Shown here: positions 1 to 12,735 of the stretch, one piece after another
How positions within the stretch are numbered: the stretch's first letter is position 1
Layout of the letters: every line of letters starts with the position of its first letter
Notes under the pieces: generated by a model
Database searches by the model: none
Told to the model about the DNA's origin: nothing
Seen by the model: the letters and a program-made list of their open reading frames with translations, nothing else
Made by a program: the position numbers and the translations under genes
From: Dermatophagoides farinae
Lineage: Eukaryota; Arthropoda; Arachnida; Sarcoptiformes; Pyroglyphidae
Length of the DNA: 64,000 nt
Reading direction: 5' to 3'
NCBI RefSeq assembly: GCF_024713945.1
Contig: NC_134679.1
Coordinates: forward strand, 5,709,001 to 5,773,000

Positions 1-1
1 T

Positions 2-3000
2 CGTGATGATCCAAATCGTTTAGCAACAAAAACTGGTTATCATATGCATGATCGTATACGTTTTTCTTGTATTGATGGTTATCGTTTATATGGTGGTCAT
101 CGTGAAGTTAAATGTCTGCCGAATGGTCATTGGTCACATCCATTTCCAATATGTCAAGGTATTTATGATTGTTTCTGTTTGATTTTTTATTATCATTATT
201 TTTATAAATACCTTTCACAAATATTGATCGATTTTGGTTTAGTTTTCATTTCAATATGGAAAGTGAAAAAAATGTACAGATTAAGTCTATTATTTTCATC
301 GTCATAGAAAAAAATGATGATGATGATGATGATGACAATGATAAAATCTTATAATGAAAAAACCAAATTATGATTATGATGATGATGATGATGATGATGA
401 GCAGGCCTAGCATCATTTAGTTGTCGGCTATTATCGGTTGGATGAACAATTTTTTAATTATATTTTTTTTGGCCCGCTGTTTTTTTTTTTGCTTGCTCCA
501 TAACACTCAACACATACACATTTTCAAATATGAAATTTTTTTTTTTGTGCAACGAATTTACCGTATTTTTTTCCTTTTTCGTTAAAAAAAAATACCGTAT
601 ACGATACAATACCGTTCCAAAAATTTTCCAATTTATCCACTACATCTATCGATCATTATGATGATAATGATGATCAATTTTGAAAAAAAATCAGCTGTCA
701 TTTTCATTCACATTCATCATTTGTGATTGATCCAACCGAAAAAAAATGCATCCGTCATTACCATACACACACACACACACACACAAATGATGAGAACGAC
801 AGCAATGATAATATGAATTTGATACAAGAGAGAAAAAAAAATACAAAAACGGTAACACCGAACAAAATGAAAATAAGATAATGATGATTTTCCTGATTTT
901 CATTGATGATGACTTTTTTTTCCCTTTCAATTCACACAGATGATGTGATAATGATTATTATTACTTGACAAAAAAAAAGAAAATGATTTTTCATCTTTTT
1001 CCATCACGATATTCTTTCATCATCATAGCATGATTGGCCCATTATAAGAAAATTTTTTTTTTTAGTGTGTGTCTATGTGTGTGTGTTTCTCTCTTATCAG
1101 CCATTAAATTTTCTTTGAAAAAAAAATAAAAATGGATAATGGTGATGAAGGAAATTTCAAAAAAAAAAAAAAAATTTACCAGAAAAATAAACGGTAATTG
1201 TATCGTAACCGGAATGTCATGTGTGTGTGTGTGTGTGTGTGTATGTCGATAGATCTTGATTATCCGTTATTGTTGTCGTTATTGTCATTAACGTCTTAAA
1301 CGTTTTAAACTTGCACATTTAAAATAGATTATATCATCGTATACAGCCGAGCAAAAAAAAAAAAAAAACAAACAAAAGAAATTTCCACTACCAGCGAGAG
1401 AAAAAAAAATGGTAAAAAAGAATCTTACAAAGAATTACCTAAATGCATGATTGTTTTTTACTGTAGAGTTTATGAATCGAATACAAATGAAAAAAAAACT
1501 ATGGAAAAACAAAAGATTTTTCCACCATGTATATAATCCTTATGAATGTAAGATTTTTATTTTTTTGTTTCATTTTTGTTTTCGGTTGATGAAGCACACA
1601 AAGATATTCTTGTTTTTTTTTTATTTATTTATATTCTCTTTTTCAGTCAGAAAAAAAAGAATCTAACGTCATTAGAGAATCATTTTGTTTTTGTTATTGT
1701 TTTTTTTTTCATTCCGTTGTGTGTGTGTGTGTGTGTGAAATCGGATTTTATCAAACGAAAAAAAAAAAATGATTTATCAGTCAAAAAAAATATATATATA
1801 TGCCAATAGAATGAAACATGGATTATTCTGTTGTGTTTTTTTTCCCATTTCTTTAAATTCTGATGATGAAATATATGAATGGTCTGTTTATTTTGTTTTG
1901 TTTTGTTATTTTTATCAATTTTTTTTTCTTCACTTGACAGAAATAAGCTGCCCAGATTATGTGAATTTAAAAGATTTAGATCCAAATCTATTTATAACAT
2001 ATGAACGATTATCATCATCATCAAATGTTCAGCAGCAACAACAACAACAACAAAATGATATGGATTTTGATAATGATTTTTTCAGCCATTCACTATCATC
2101 ATTGTCGTCTGGTCATCATCATGATCATCATGGCCATCATAATAATCATCATCTATTAGATAGACAAGCATTACGATTTCGTTGTCCAATCGGTTATCGT
2201 TTGATTGGTTCATCATTAATCAAATGTGATCATATACATAATGAATGGAGTGAAACATTTCCAAAATGTCAACGTAAGTACCGTTTTATTTATTCATTTA
2301 TTCAATAGTTCGTTTGCTCGTTTGCTTGTATTCAAATTCTAGAATCTTTCCTTCAATATAGAGATACATTGTTACAATGACCAAACAATAGTCTGGTAGT
2401 GGTGGTGGTGGTAAACCACCGAACCGAACAGCATGACATTGATAGAAAAAAAAGAATGAAAAATTTTTTCTGTTCCATTCAAATTTGATTCAAAAAAAAA
2501 ATTCCATTGACAGTAGAACGAAAAATTTCCCAGTTATTATTATTGGACTTTTTTAGTTCTGATTCTGATTCTGGTTATTGTTCCTTATTTGCATATGATT
2601 TGAATAATTTAGTCCAAAATTCATTTTGAATGAAAAAAAAAGTTATGGATAACAGCGACGATATAGATTTCAAATTGGATTGTATTTTTTTTGAAAACAA
2701 TCTCCCATTTTGCATCTCTCTGCTTTGTATTGTTATTGTTGCTGTTGTTGTTGTCAATCCTAGTATATTTATATAGGGTGATGTTCAATAATATAAATAC
2801 CGGCTGGTTCGGGGTCCAAAAAAAAAAATAAATATAACCAGTGTGTATCGTTCTCTCGGGTAGAAAAAAAATGATATCACCAGCTTGCTATTTTTGAAAA
2901 AAAAATTAAAAAAAAACTGTTAGAATTTCAAGGCAAAACAGAATATAATTTTGAATTATAAACTTGAACATTTACACAATGACAATGAGTAACACAATGT

Positions 3001-6000
3001 ACACACACACACACACACACACATCACAGAAAAAAAACATTTCTAAGTGAAAAGTTTTCCTCTTGTTATTCAATTCAATTCAATTCAATTGGATTCTTAT
3101 GTTTAATTTTTTTTTGTTTTGAAACAGGAAAAAAATGGCTTCAGCAATTCTTTTTGTTGCTCGTTTTGACACCAAAACAAAACAAAACAAAAAAAAGATA
3201 GTGGTTCTATTCACTCATACATATGTATGTGATTGACAGCAAGAATTTGTGTGTATGTATTCTACATAGTTGATTCTTTCGTTTTTTTTATGGTTTTTCC
3301 ATTTACCGGCCGTTTTTTTTCTCTTTTGGGGTGTATTCAGATGAAAAATAGATCGGGTAGTTTTGCTACCGAAAAATGAATTTGAAATTTTTAAGGGAAT
3401 TTCATTCAAATCTCGATGGATTTTATCATCATCATCCATCTTGAATCAGAATCAGAATCAAATGAATGAATAAAAAAAAATATTTTCATAACGATGTTTA
3501 TATTGGTTTTAAAATGAAATTTAAATTCATTCATTTGAAAAACAGAACTAAAAAAAAAAAATGAAATTTGAATTCCAAGTAAATTTTTTCCCATTTCAAC
3601 ATGAAATTTATAGCCATAGTACTTTTTTGTTTTTGTGTTTGTTTGTTTGTGTTTGTTTTGTATACTGAATGTAATGTAAAATTTGCTGCTTTTAAGTTTT
3701 GTATTTTAAATTGAGATGAGAAAAAAAAATTAATTTTCATTTTCATTTTTTTTCTCTGTTTCATTATCATAAAATGGCCATTCCGTTTGTGAATTCGTAA
3801 AATTTGGATCAAGTTTCAGTTTGTTTTAGTCTGTTTTGTGTTGAAAAATATTTATTCCATTTTAAACATTGAAAAAACTGGAAAAAGAAGAAAAATTTTT
3901 TTTTTCACGCTTCAAATATTGCCTTTTTTCTGAAACATTTATTCAATATTAAACACTAATGGTATAATGTTGTATACAGAAACGATGAGATACAATCATG
4001 ATAATTATATATAATATAAGAAGACGATGGAGAAAATTCTCAATTTGAAATGGTTTGATATCTGGTTCTTCTTTTTTTCTGTTACCATGGTTAACACACA
4101 CTCACACACACACACACATGAAAACATAACATTTGCCACATTTTGTTGTTTTCTTAGGTTAAATTAAGTAGAAAGAATATTGAGAGCTACAATTTCTTTT
4201 TGTTTTCTCAATGTTTTTATTATATTGGTTTATTTTGATTGTTGATGTGTTACATGAATTCATTCCAAATGATGATGGCGGTGATGAACAAATTTTCCTT
4301 TTATTTTGCAATGCCAATGTTTTCCAAATTAAAGATCCATTTTTGATTTTCACCATTTTCATGGTCATTATTGTTTATATGTTTGTGATGAATACATACT
4401 TGGAAACATAGAAAATAGAAAATAACCATTTTCACTTTAGAGAGAATCAAAAAAAAAAAAAAACTTAATATCGTTGTTGTCGCCGTAGTCGACTAATAAT
4501 GATTTTTCTTTTTTATTATTAATGTAACACAGTAAAACATTCGGCTGATACGGATTTTTTTTTTCGTTTTTTTTTCATTTATAAACAAGTTTAACAAACA
4601 AAAAAAAAATCTTATGATGATGAATTCAATGTTTTTTTTTGTATAATGATGGTGAGGATAATCCTATCATTGAATCTGGTTATAGTTAGTTTAAGATCGG
4701 AGTGTTTTTTTTTCTTTCTGAAAAAAATAATAATAATGGTTTGACTTGTCTTTTTTTACCATCATCATCATCATTAGCCAATAAGGCGCAAATAATAATA
4801 ATAGTGCTTAATGCTTTCATTTTCATTATTGGTGATTATGTGAAAACGTGTATGTGTGTGTGTGGTGGGCCCAGTATAAAGTTGGTTGATGGCTTCCATT
4901 TTTTTTTTTGCTTTCTCTCTCTCTCTCTCTCTTTGATGATCCGATTCCAATTAATTTCTGCCATTTTTTTTTTACTTTTGCTCATCTTTTTTGTATAATA
5001 TTTGCAGTCATCGCTCGTTGTTGCTGCTGTTGTTGTTGTTGTTGTTGTTGTTGAACAAATATGAGAAAAATAATAATAAAAAAGTAATAATAATATGGTG
5101 CTATAAATACATGAAGGATGCCAATTTTTTTTTTGTCATCCATTTCTTTAGCTCTTAATCACGATGATGATGATGATGAGTGTAATAATGAAAATGGCTA
5201 AAAAACATACATTCATAACAAACTCTCCCAAAAAAAACTAACTAAACAATCTTTAAATTTGTATCCTTGTGTTAATATTCCATATATTATAAATGGATTC
5301 TCATCATCCAATATTTGTGTGTGTTTGTTCAACATATCTTCTCTTGTTGTTGTTTGATCTCATTTCATTTTTTTGTATGATGATGATTATGTCTCATTTG
5401 GAATCTAAATATCCACCCACCCATCCACCTACTGCTACTACTACATGGATAGATGGATGAAAGAAGAAAAAAAATACAATAACGTTGTATAATAATAATT
5501 TTACCAAAAAAAAAACAACTAACTGGATCGAACAATAATGATATTATTTATGGGTGAATACATTGATGCATTGTTGCACAGCAAAACACACATGAACATA
5601 AAAATGGATGATTCGTTAAATTTTTATTATCATCAAAAAAAAATTGAAAGAGACATTCTCTATATTTATTTATGAATGAATCTGTTGAATTCCGGAAAAA
5701 AAACGTGTATATATACAGAATATTATTATTATTATTATCGTCATGATGATGATGATGATAATGATTATAGAATTTATGAAGATGATGTAAAAAAAAGATA
5801 ATAATGGCCATTTCAATGCTATACACATGATAATAATATATTCAAATTGTTTTTCCATTATCCTCCTCTTCATCATCATAATCATGATGATGATGATAAT
5901 AATAAATTGATTGAATATTCTTGCTGCTCTTGTAGTTTGTTTGGCATTTCTTTTCGTTTCGTTTTGTTTGGTTTTTTTTATATTTCGTAAACATTCATTG

Positions 6001-7883
6001 ATGATGATCCTATTAACATTTTTTTTGTTTTGTTTTGTTACATCTCTATTTTTTTTCTACTTTTTTCCTATTTCTTTATATATCTATTTTCTATATTTAG
6101 AGCTACAATGTCCGGAACCGGAACCACCATCGAATGGAAAGATAATTATTAAATCTAAATCCGGTGGTAATCAATTATCATCATCATCATCATTGTTTAA
6201 TCAAACAACCACTACAGTATATCTTGTCGGTGATTATATACAATTTGGTTGCCGTAAAGGTTATCGTATGATTGGTTCGGATATTATTACCTGTTTACAT
6301 ACTGAACAATGGTCTTCATTGCCACCAAAATGTAAGCTTTTTTTTTCGATTCCAGAAAATGGAATTCAATTCAATTCAATTTAATTCAACTTTTTTTTCT
6401 ATTTGCATATTTTCATTCAATTTGAGGTCGATGTAAAAGATTTAAATTTAATCCAGAAAATGGAAAAAAAACTTGAAATTTGAAATTGAAACTGAAATCT
6501 CAATGTTTGCACATATATTCCCTGTATAGACATATATATTTGTTTATAAGCTACAAAGTATTAATTTATTCTTACGCCATAGTCGTCGTTAGTTTTTCGC
6601 CATTCTGTCACATTTAATTTTAATTATTGATGTGATATGCCTGTATGTGTAAACGAAATGAAAATAGAAAAAAAAAGAATGGCTACACACCAGATGGATA
6701 CAAATTTTTTTTCTCTTATTTGTAGAATCAAAACAAACAAACAAACTAGACAGGCTTTTCTTTTTTTGGATACACTGAATCCAGAATCTTGACAAAAAAA
6801 ATTTGTGTGTGTGTGTGTTTTTTTTTTGGTTCATTTATTGAACTTGCTGTGGCTTCGTAGAAAAATTTTTTTTCTTTACACATTTTTTTTCACATCGATA
6901 TACAGGTTTTTTTTCTTGACAAAAAAAATTGAATTACATTTTCCACCGTTGGCGACAACAACAACGACAACGACAAAGACGATTCCATTACACGATTTTT
7001 TTCGATTTCAATCGAATACGACAACGACGACGACGATATTAACAAAATCCAGCAAAACAGAATGAGAGAGAGAGAGAGAGAGAATTTTGTCCGAAAATGA
7101 AATTTTTTTTTCATACCGATTCTGATTTGCTGTTGAAAAATAGAAAATTTTAACTGATTTGGAATTCACTGTTAAAATAAAAACGACAGCAGCAAATAAC
7201 CAAACAAGATAAAATAGTTGATGATTTCAGCATCGATAAGTTTTCGGTATTTTGTTTTGTTTGTTTTTGTTTGTGAATCAAATTCAGATTGAAAATTGAA
7301 AATTGAAATTCAATTCAATCAAAATGAAACCAATTCAAAAATAGGTAAATCATTTTTTTGTCGTCAAAAAAAAAAAAAAAAAATTTCATTAAGGAAATTG
7401 ATTTGAAAGTAAATGCAAAATTTTACTTTCATCGTATGAATCAAATCATGATTCTACATCTTTTTTGATTGGTTTTTTTTGCGTGTTTTCCATTTCCTTA
7501 TTTTTTCTTTTTTTTTGTTGCATATATGTTGATTCTTATTTTCTTTTTTCCTCCACTCACTCACACCCATCACAGGCAAACAAGTTTGTTCATATCCTGC
7601 AAAATTATTACATGGCTACTATGAACCGGTTAAATTCCATTATAATATCGGTGATATTGTTCACGTACATTGTGACAATGGTTTTCGTTTGGCAAAAGAA
7701 TTTGAAGATAATCTACAGCCATTACATTTTGATCATAATAATAATGAAACAATAACAATGTTATGCAGTAATGATGGACTTTGGATTGGACCGGCTATTA
7801 AATGTAAACGACAAAATAATAATAAACAACAACAACAAATGAATGATGGTAGTGGCAAATCATCATCTACAAATTCATTATGA
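2..7883 (+). CDS. Sushi/CCP-domain secreted protein, 3' part of gene (four exons)
   Basis: This is an extracellular complement-control-protein (sushi) repeat protein, cut at its 5' end by the window edge. Visible coding exons are 2-158, 1941-2273, 6101-6331 and 7576-7883, with a TGA stop at 7881. Every junction is phase 1, as is usual for shuffled CCP modules, and each exon carries one module. Exon 1 ends one with a Gly-Tyr-Arg-Leu core and a Trp followed by PFPIC. Exons 2 and 3 repeat the C..GYR(L/M)IG..C..W..P.C pattern. Exon 4 has C..HCDNGFRLA..C..GLWIGPAIKC and then a polar Asn/Gln/Ser tail. Exon 2 has a poly-Gln and His-rich insertion between its first two cysteines. The tail has no membrane segment, so the protein is probably secreted. 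Hikaru-genki-like or LEV-9-like synaptic CCP proteins are candidates, but the family member is not proved. More upstream exons are expected outside the window. Confidence 0.85.
159..1940 (+). other. Intron of the CCP gene with simple repeats
   Basis: Non-coding, between donor gtattt at 159 and an acceptor ending cacttgacag at 1940. It holds ATG trinucleotide runs (about 312-335 and 375-400), a CA run near 764-785, a TG run near 1220-1241 and many poly-A/T tracts. I see no further CCP exon in it. Confidence 0.7.
1218..1241. repeat. (TG)n microsatellite
   Basis: An uninterrupted TG dinucleotide run of about 11 units in the first CCP intron; one example of the dozens of TG/CA tracts spread over non-coding parts of the window. 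Confidence 0.8.
2274..6100 (+). other. Large intron of the CCP gene
   Basis: Bounded by donor gtaagt at 2274 and an acceptor ending ctatatttag at 6100. It contains CA/TG dinucleotide tracts (for example 3000-3022 and 4094-4118), a CT run at about 4915-4932, a TTG run near 5021-5052 and ATG repeats. A missed small exon cannot be excluded, but no Cys/Trp-containing CCP segment is visible. Confidence 0.65.
6332..7575 (+). other. Intron of the CCP gene
   Basis: Bounded by donor gtaagc at 6332 and an acceptor ending cacccatcacag at 7575. It contains low-complexity ACGACA and GA repeats (about 6955-7035 and 7063-7081). No coding segment is recognised. Confidence 0.65.
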
Positions 7884-8193
7884 TGTACATCGACACGGGA
7901 TAGATTTCCGATACGACAAAAATTTGGAATTAATAAAAAAAAATCATCATCAAACATTGAAAAATTACCCAAAATGGAACGAAAATTCATTCATCAAAAT
8001 ACCTCATCATCATCATCATCATCAATTTTTATTATGAATTTCATTTAGTTAGAGCCCAGTATTATTCATTTGCATATTTTGTTTTTTTCTTCATTCTGTC
8101 TTTGTTCATCATTTTAAAAATGTAAATTTTTTTTTCATTTTATTTTTCACAAGTCATGTTGAAATTGTTGCAAAAAAAATTGACAAATGAAAA

Positions 8194-8199
8194 AATAAA
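8194..8199 (+). terminator. Candidate poly(A) signal of the CCP gene
   Basis: A canonical AATAAA lies about 310 nt after the CCP stop codon, in an A-rich and T-rich setting. An earlier AATAAA also occurs near 7930. Confidence 0.4.
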
Positions 8200-11100
8200 A
8201 CAAAAAATTTTTTGCTTTCTTTTGGATTTAGTTGTTTTTTGAATCCCCCCCCCAAAAAAAAACATTTTCCGAATTTCCGATTTATTCATTGTCATTCATT
8301 TTGATTTTGACAGCAATATATCGCACACACACACACACAAACACAAAAAACATTTATCCAGTCTATGTGTGTGTGTGTGATACCTTATTATTTTCATTCT
8401 TTGTTATTTTGTTTTTGCAATTTTAAATCAAAAAAAAAAAAAAAAAAATAATAATTCCATGGAAACTTTCCTAGGAATTTGACTATCAGTCAGAATTCTA
8501 CCAAAAAAAAAAAAAATTGTGAATGATATGATATGTGAGCGATGAAACACACACACACACAAGAGAAATGAATCGAAAATGAAGAAAAATTGTGAAAAAA
8601 ACTGTGGAACAGCGATTTATTCATTTATTTATTTATTTATTGCCAATCAAAAACATTTTTTTTTCTGTTCGTTTCGATTTTTTGTTCCGCTCTATTTTGC
8701 TATTTGGTTGATTGGTTGGTCTTTGGAGCAAGTACAACAAAAAAAAAAAAAAAAAAAATAAAAATAAAAATTCAGTGATTGCAGTGTTTTTTTTTATTTA
8801 TTTTCATCAAGTTTAATTCCATTAATCCGATTAAATTTTTTTTCGTTTCGTTTCGCTCGTTTAACGTTTTTTTTTCTTTGCGTTCGACACATGATATTTT
8901 TCAGAAAAATCGTTTTAGTTTCTCAGTGACCCAAGAATGATAATATTTTAGATGGTCTCACTATGTATGTACTGAATGACGTAATTTAACAATTTTTAAC
9001 AATTTTATTCTCCCTAAACACACTCACGCACACCAGAATCACCCATAAAGAATTTTTTTTGAGACAATAGAGAGAGAAAAAAAACGTTAAATTCACACGA
9101 TTCTCTCGAGTTTTTTTTTTCGTTTTGGAGTGTTTGTATACAATTATCGTTTTCTAAATCTGAATTTGTGTGTGTGTGTGTGCTTTATCTTCTTTAACAC
9201 TTTTTTTGATCATTGGTTGTTCAATATTTTGAGTTTGGTGATGTGTGTGCGTGTGTGTGGGATATTTTTATATCAATATTATCGATATATGTGTAGTAAT
9301 AACTCCTATTACACTAGCATCACTATTGTAAATTGTTCATTGGAGAATTGGAAAAAAAAATTTAAAGACCGATTTCTTCTATATTTCTATAATGCCATCC
9401 ATTTGGTATGTAGTCATACAATATATGTTCACCACCAACTGGTTCCATGTCCAAAAAAAGGCCAGAACGATTGAAAAGATGAAAATTCATTTCATCTTTT
9501 TTTTTGCTTCTCATAAACATCAATTAATGACTAGAATAGGAAATGAAAAAAAATAGATATATTGCTGGAATGTTTTCTGTTGACCGTTTTTAATGTTTTC
9601 ATTCAATCTATTCATCTTTAATAGTGAAAGATAAATTTATTTGAAATAAAGATGAATGACAATTATTTATTATGATGATCTATATAACTGTTGTTGAACA
9701 GAAAAAAAAATTAATTTTAAATAGAAATTTATTATTATTTCATCTTATGGTTCGAATTCCAGAGAGAGAGAGAGAGAATATTTTATTCTTTGTTCTGGAT
9801 CGATTGCCATTGTTGATTTCATGTTTGTTCGTGTTTGTGTGTTGTGAGTGTAGATTAAATAGATGACCAATGAATGTGCTGATGATTCGGCTCGAATGAA
9901 TGATGATGATGATGATAAAGAATTATTGTTCCAGAATAACAATAATTTATTGTTTTACGTCATAGTACTACTAGTCATTACTAAATGAATCGTTGAAATG
10001 ATCATCATTCATTTATTGAGACTACTATACTTGGCCATTTTTGTGTTTTTTTTTTGCATTCCATTTAGATCTATCACCACCACCACCACCACTTTAATAG
10101 TTGAACAAAATTCTTTCATATTTTAAACAGTAAAATTCTGGTTGTGCGTGTGCATGTGTATGCCTTATTAAACCTTTCGGTAAACATAGTTAATACCTAG
10201 AGAGAGAGAGAGAGAGAGAGAAAGAAGAAAATCATTTTTACGGTAGAATAATTTTCCAATTGTTTTGTTCGTTGTTTTGCCAGAACAGAAAAATAAAATA
10301 TTGATGGGAAAAAAATGAATGAATCAAGCATCAAGAATAACAATCTTGTTTTCTTTTCAAGTTTTTTTGTTGTTGTTGTTACTGTCTTGGTTTTTTTCTT
10401 CTGGAAAATTTGAAACAATATAAAATGTGAAGAATCAAGCAAGCAAAAAGCAAAAGAAAAAAAAACGAGAATCTTTGAAAATACCAGTGTTTATGTATAA
10501 ATCGTTGTCGATGTGTGTGTGTGTGCATTTGTCTGTTTATAGGCCGCATTCGACCGAATCGAATCGAGAAAAAAAACATGATTTTGATTTTGGGCGTTCC
10601 TTCTTTCGGTTGGTTTAATATCCTGTGATTCTGTAATTCCTGTGATTCTTGGTGATTGAAGAAATAGAAATTTTGGTGCAATTTTTTTTTGTTTTGTTTT
10701 GATGATGAACAACAACAACAACAACAACAAATCAAAAGTGTTCATTTTGATTTGTTTTTTGTTTTGTTTTCATTTCTCAATTGTATAAGATTAAATCGAT
10801 TTAAAAAAAAAATTTGAAATTTAAAAATTCCATTCCCAAAGGCTAAGCATCAATTTTTTTTGGAATTGGATTTTTTTTCGTTCTTTCTCTCATGTGGTTT
10901 TTATAACACAGGGGAGAAAATTTTTCTGACTGACTTTGTTTCTAAAATTGGAAAAAAAGGGTTCGTGTTTCGAGATTCAAGACAGTCTACAAATGGAAAA
11001 ACCTGGAAGCCACATTTTTTTTTAGTGACACAATTTGTGTGAATGAAAACTTGCTTCCAATGTTTCTGAGAAACTTTTTTTTTTTTTTTGGTGATGAATA

Positions 11101-12713
11101 AGTAATAAATCTATTTTAAATGCGTGGAAATTTTTTTTTGCCATAATTATAATATGGGGGAGAGAGAGTGAGAGAGAGAGAGAGAGAAAAGTTTGTTTAT
11201 TTATTTATTCAATAATGAAATGAATGAAAATTCAGTTTTTTTCCCTGTTTTTATATAATATGATTATCATTGATGTGATATAACCACCACCAGAATTGAA
11301 ATTGTGGTCGATACGAATATCTAACCAGTGTTGGTATAATTTATACATGGCGAAATAATTTCAAATCCACAAAATGAAATTGAATCAATTGAATGTAAAA
11401 GAGTCAGCCAATTTATATTCGAATGAAATATCAAATTTTATAATTGAATTATGAAGAAAAATAAAAACACCAAAACAAACTAGATTCTAGATCTTCATCA
11501 AAAAAAAGTCGCTTACAATTCTAATTCTGGTGGCAACAGAAAAAAAAAGAAATTCGTGTCACCGAACACCACAAATTGAAAAAATTCATTTATAAATTCA
11601 AAATTTCAACCAAAAGAAAGATAAATAAATAGAAAAAATTCTTGTGATCCAACGTTTCATTGTTATTGAATCGAAATTTTTTCATCTTGTAGATTGTTGT
11701 AGTTGACTCCAGAACAGAGCAGAAAAAAGAATCAACGAAAATACCAGATTATTAGCCGTCGAGAATCATCATTAGAGTGGAAAAAAAACATTGAAAAAAG
11801 ATTTTAGACGGTGAAGCCAACATTTCTTTTTTTTTTGCTCTCTTTTTTGGCCGTGTTTATATAAAAATGATGAATCAAATGAATTCATCAACAACAAACT
11901 AACTACCAAAAAAAACCACTAGGAAAAGAAAATTTAATTTCCCTGAGGCAATTATTGTTTTTTTTTCGTTTTCGAACAAAAAAAAATGATGGTTTTGACA
12001 GATTATTATTCAGACAAAAAAGCTGAGATATATAAAAATATTTAATTATTGAAAATTTCTCAATCCTCTGTAATGTTTTCCGATTGTTTCTAAAAGTTTT
12101 TTTTCGAGATGAACTGATATCAGAAAAATAAAAAATTTTGATTGATTCTGATTGAATCAATGTTGGCAAGCCACAGACATCATACATACATACAAAAAAA
12201 ATAGAAACAAAAAGTTTCTCAAAACAATAATTATGCCAAACAACAATCATCATGAATTTGCCCAGTGTGTGAGAAACAAAAGTTTACTGTTATTCTGCAT
12301 GGCTATATTTTGTTTGCATTTGCAAATACAATCAAAACATCTGGACAATGTCTAAAAATTAAACAAAAAAAAAAAAAATACATCCTTGATGGATAGATCT
12401 TTTTGACACATTCATCGACCATGGTCTACCTATTCATATTCACATCATTATCACATAACAATTATGGTGATGATAGAGAGAAAAAAAAGAAACACAATCA
12501 TCATCATCATCATCATCATCATAAACCATAATTGTTTTTTATCTGAAAATAGAAAAATTTTGCATTCGAAATTTTGAAAATTATAAAAACGATTTTTTTT
12601 CTAGCGTCATCTAGTATTGAGTATTTGAAATGATTTTAAATCATTTGAATTTTTTCAATAAATCAATTAGATTAGATAACCACTACACCCACTGTGTCTG
12701 TGTTTTTTGTATA
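8200..12713. other. Intergenic region without a recognisable gene
   Basis: About 4.5 kb dominated by poly-A/T, TG, GA (for example 10199-10221 and 11159-11188) and CAT repeats (12499-12523). Open frames here, such as 9130-9474, are translations of T-rich and TG-rich DNA with Phe/Cys/Val runs and show no domain, so they are not called. Confidence 0.6.
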
Positions 12714-12719
12714 TTTATT
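12714..12719 (-). terminator. Poly(A) signal of the orphan secreted gene
   Basis: AATAAA on the minus strand about 17 nt beyond the TGA stop at 12736, giving a very short 3' UTR. Confidence 0.5.
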
Positions 12720-12735
12720 TTATTCATGATCATAA

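Noticed and set aside
9130-9474. A 114-residue plus-strand open frame
   Set aside because: It is made of T-rich and TG-repeat DNA giving Phe, Cys and Val runs, with no domain or splice support.
9745-9762. tRNA B-box-like GGTTCGAATTCC
   Set aside because: It has an extra T relative to the B-box consensus and there is no matching A box or cloverleaf around it.
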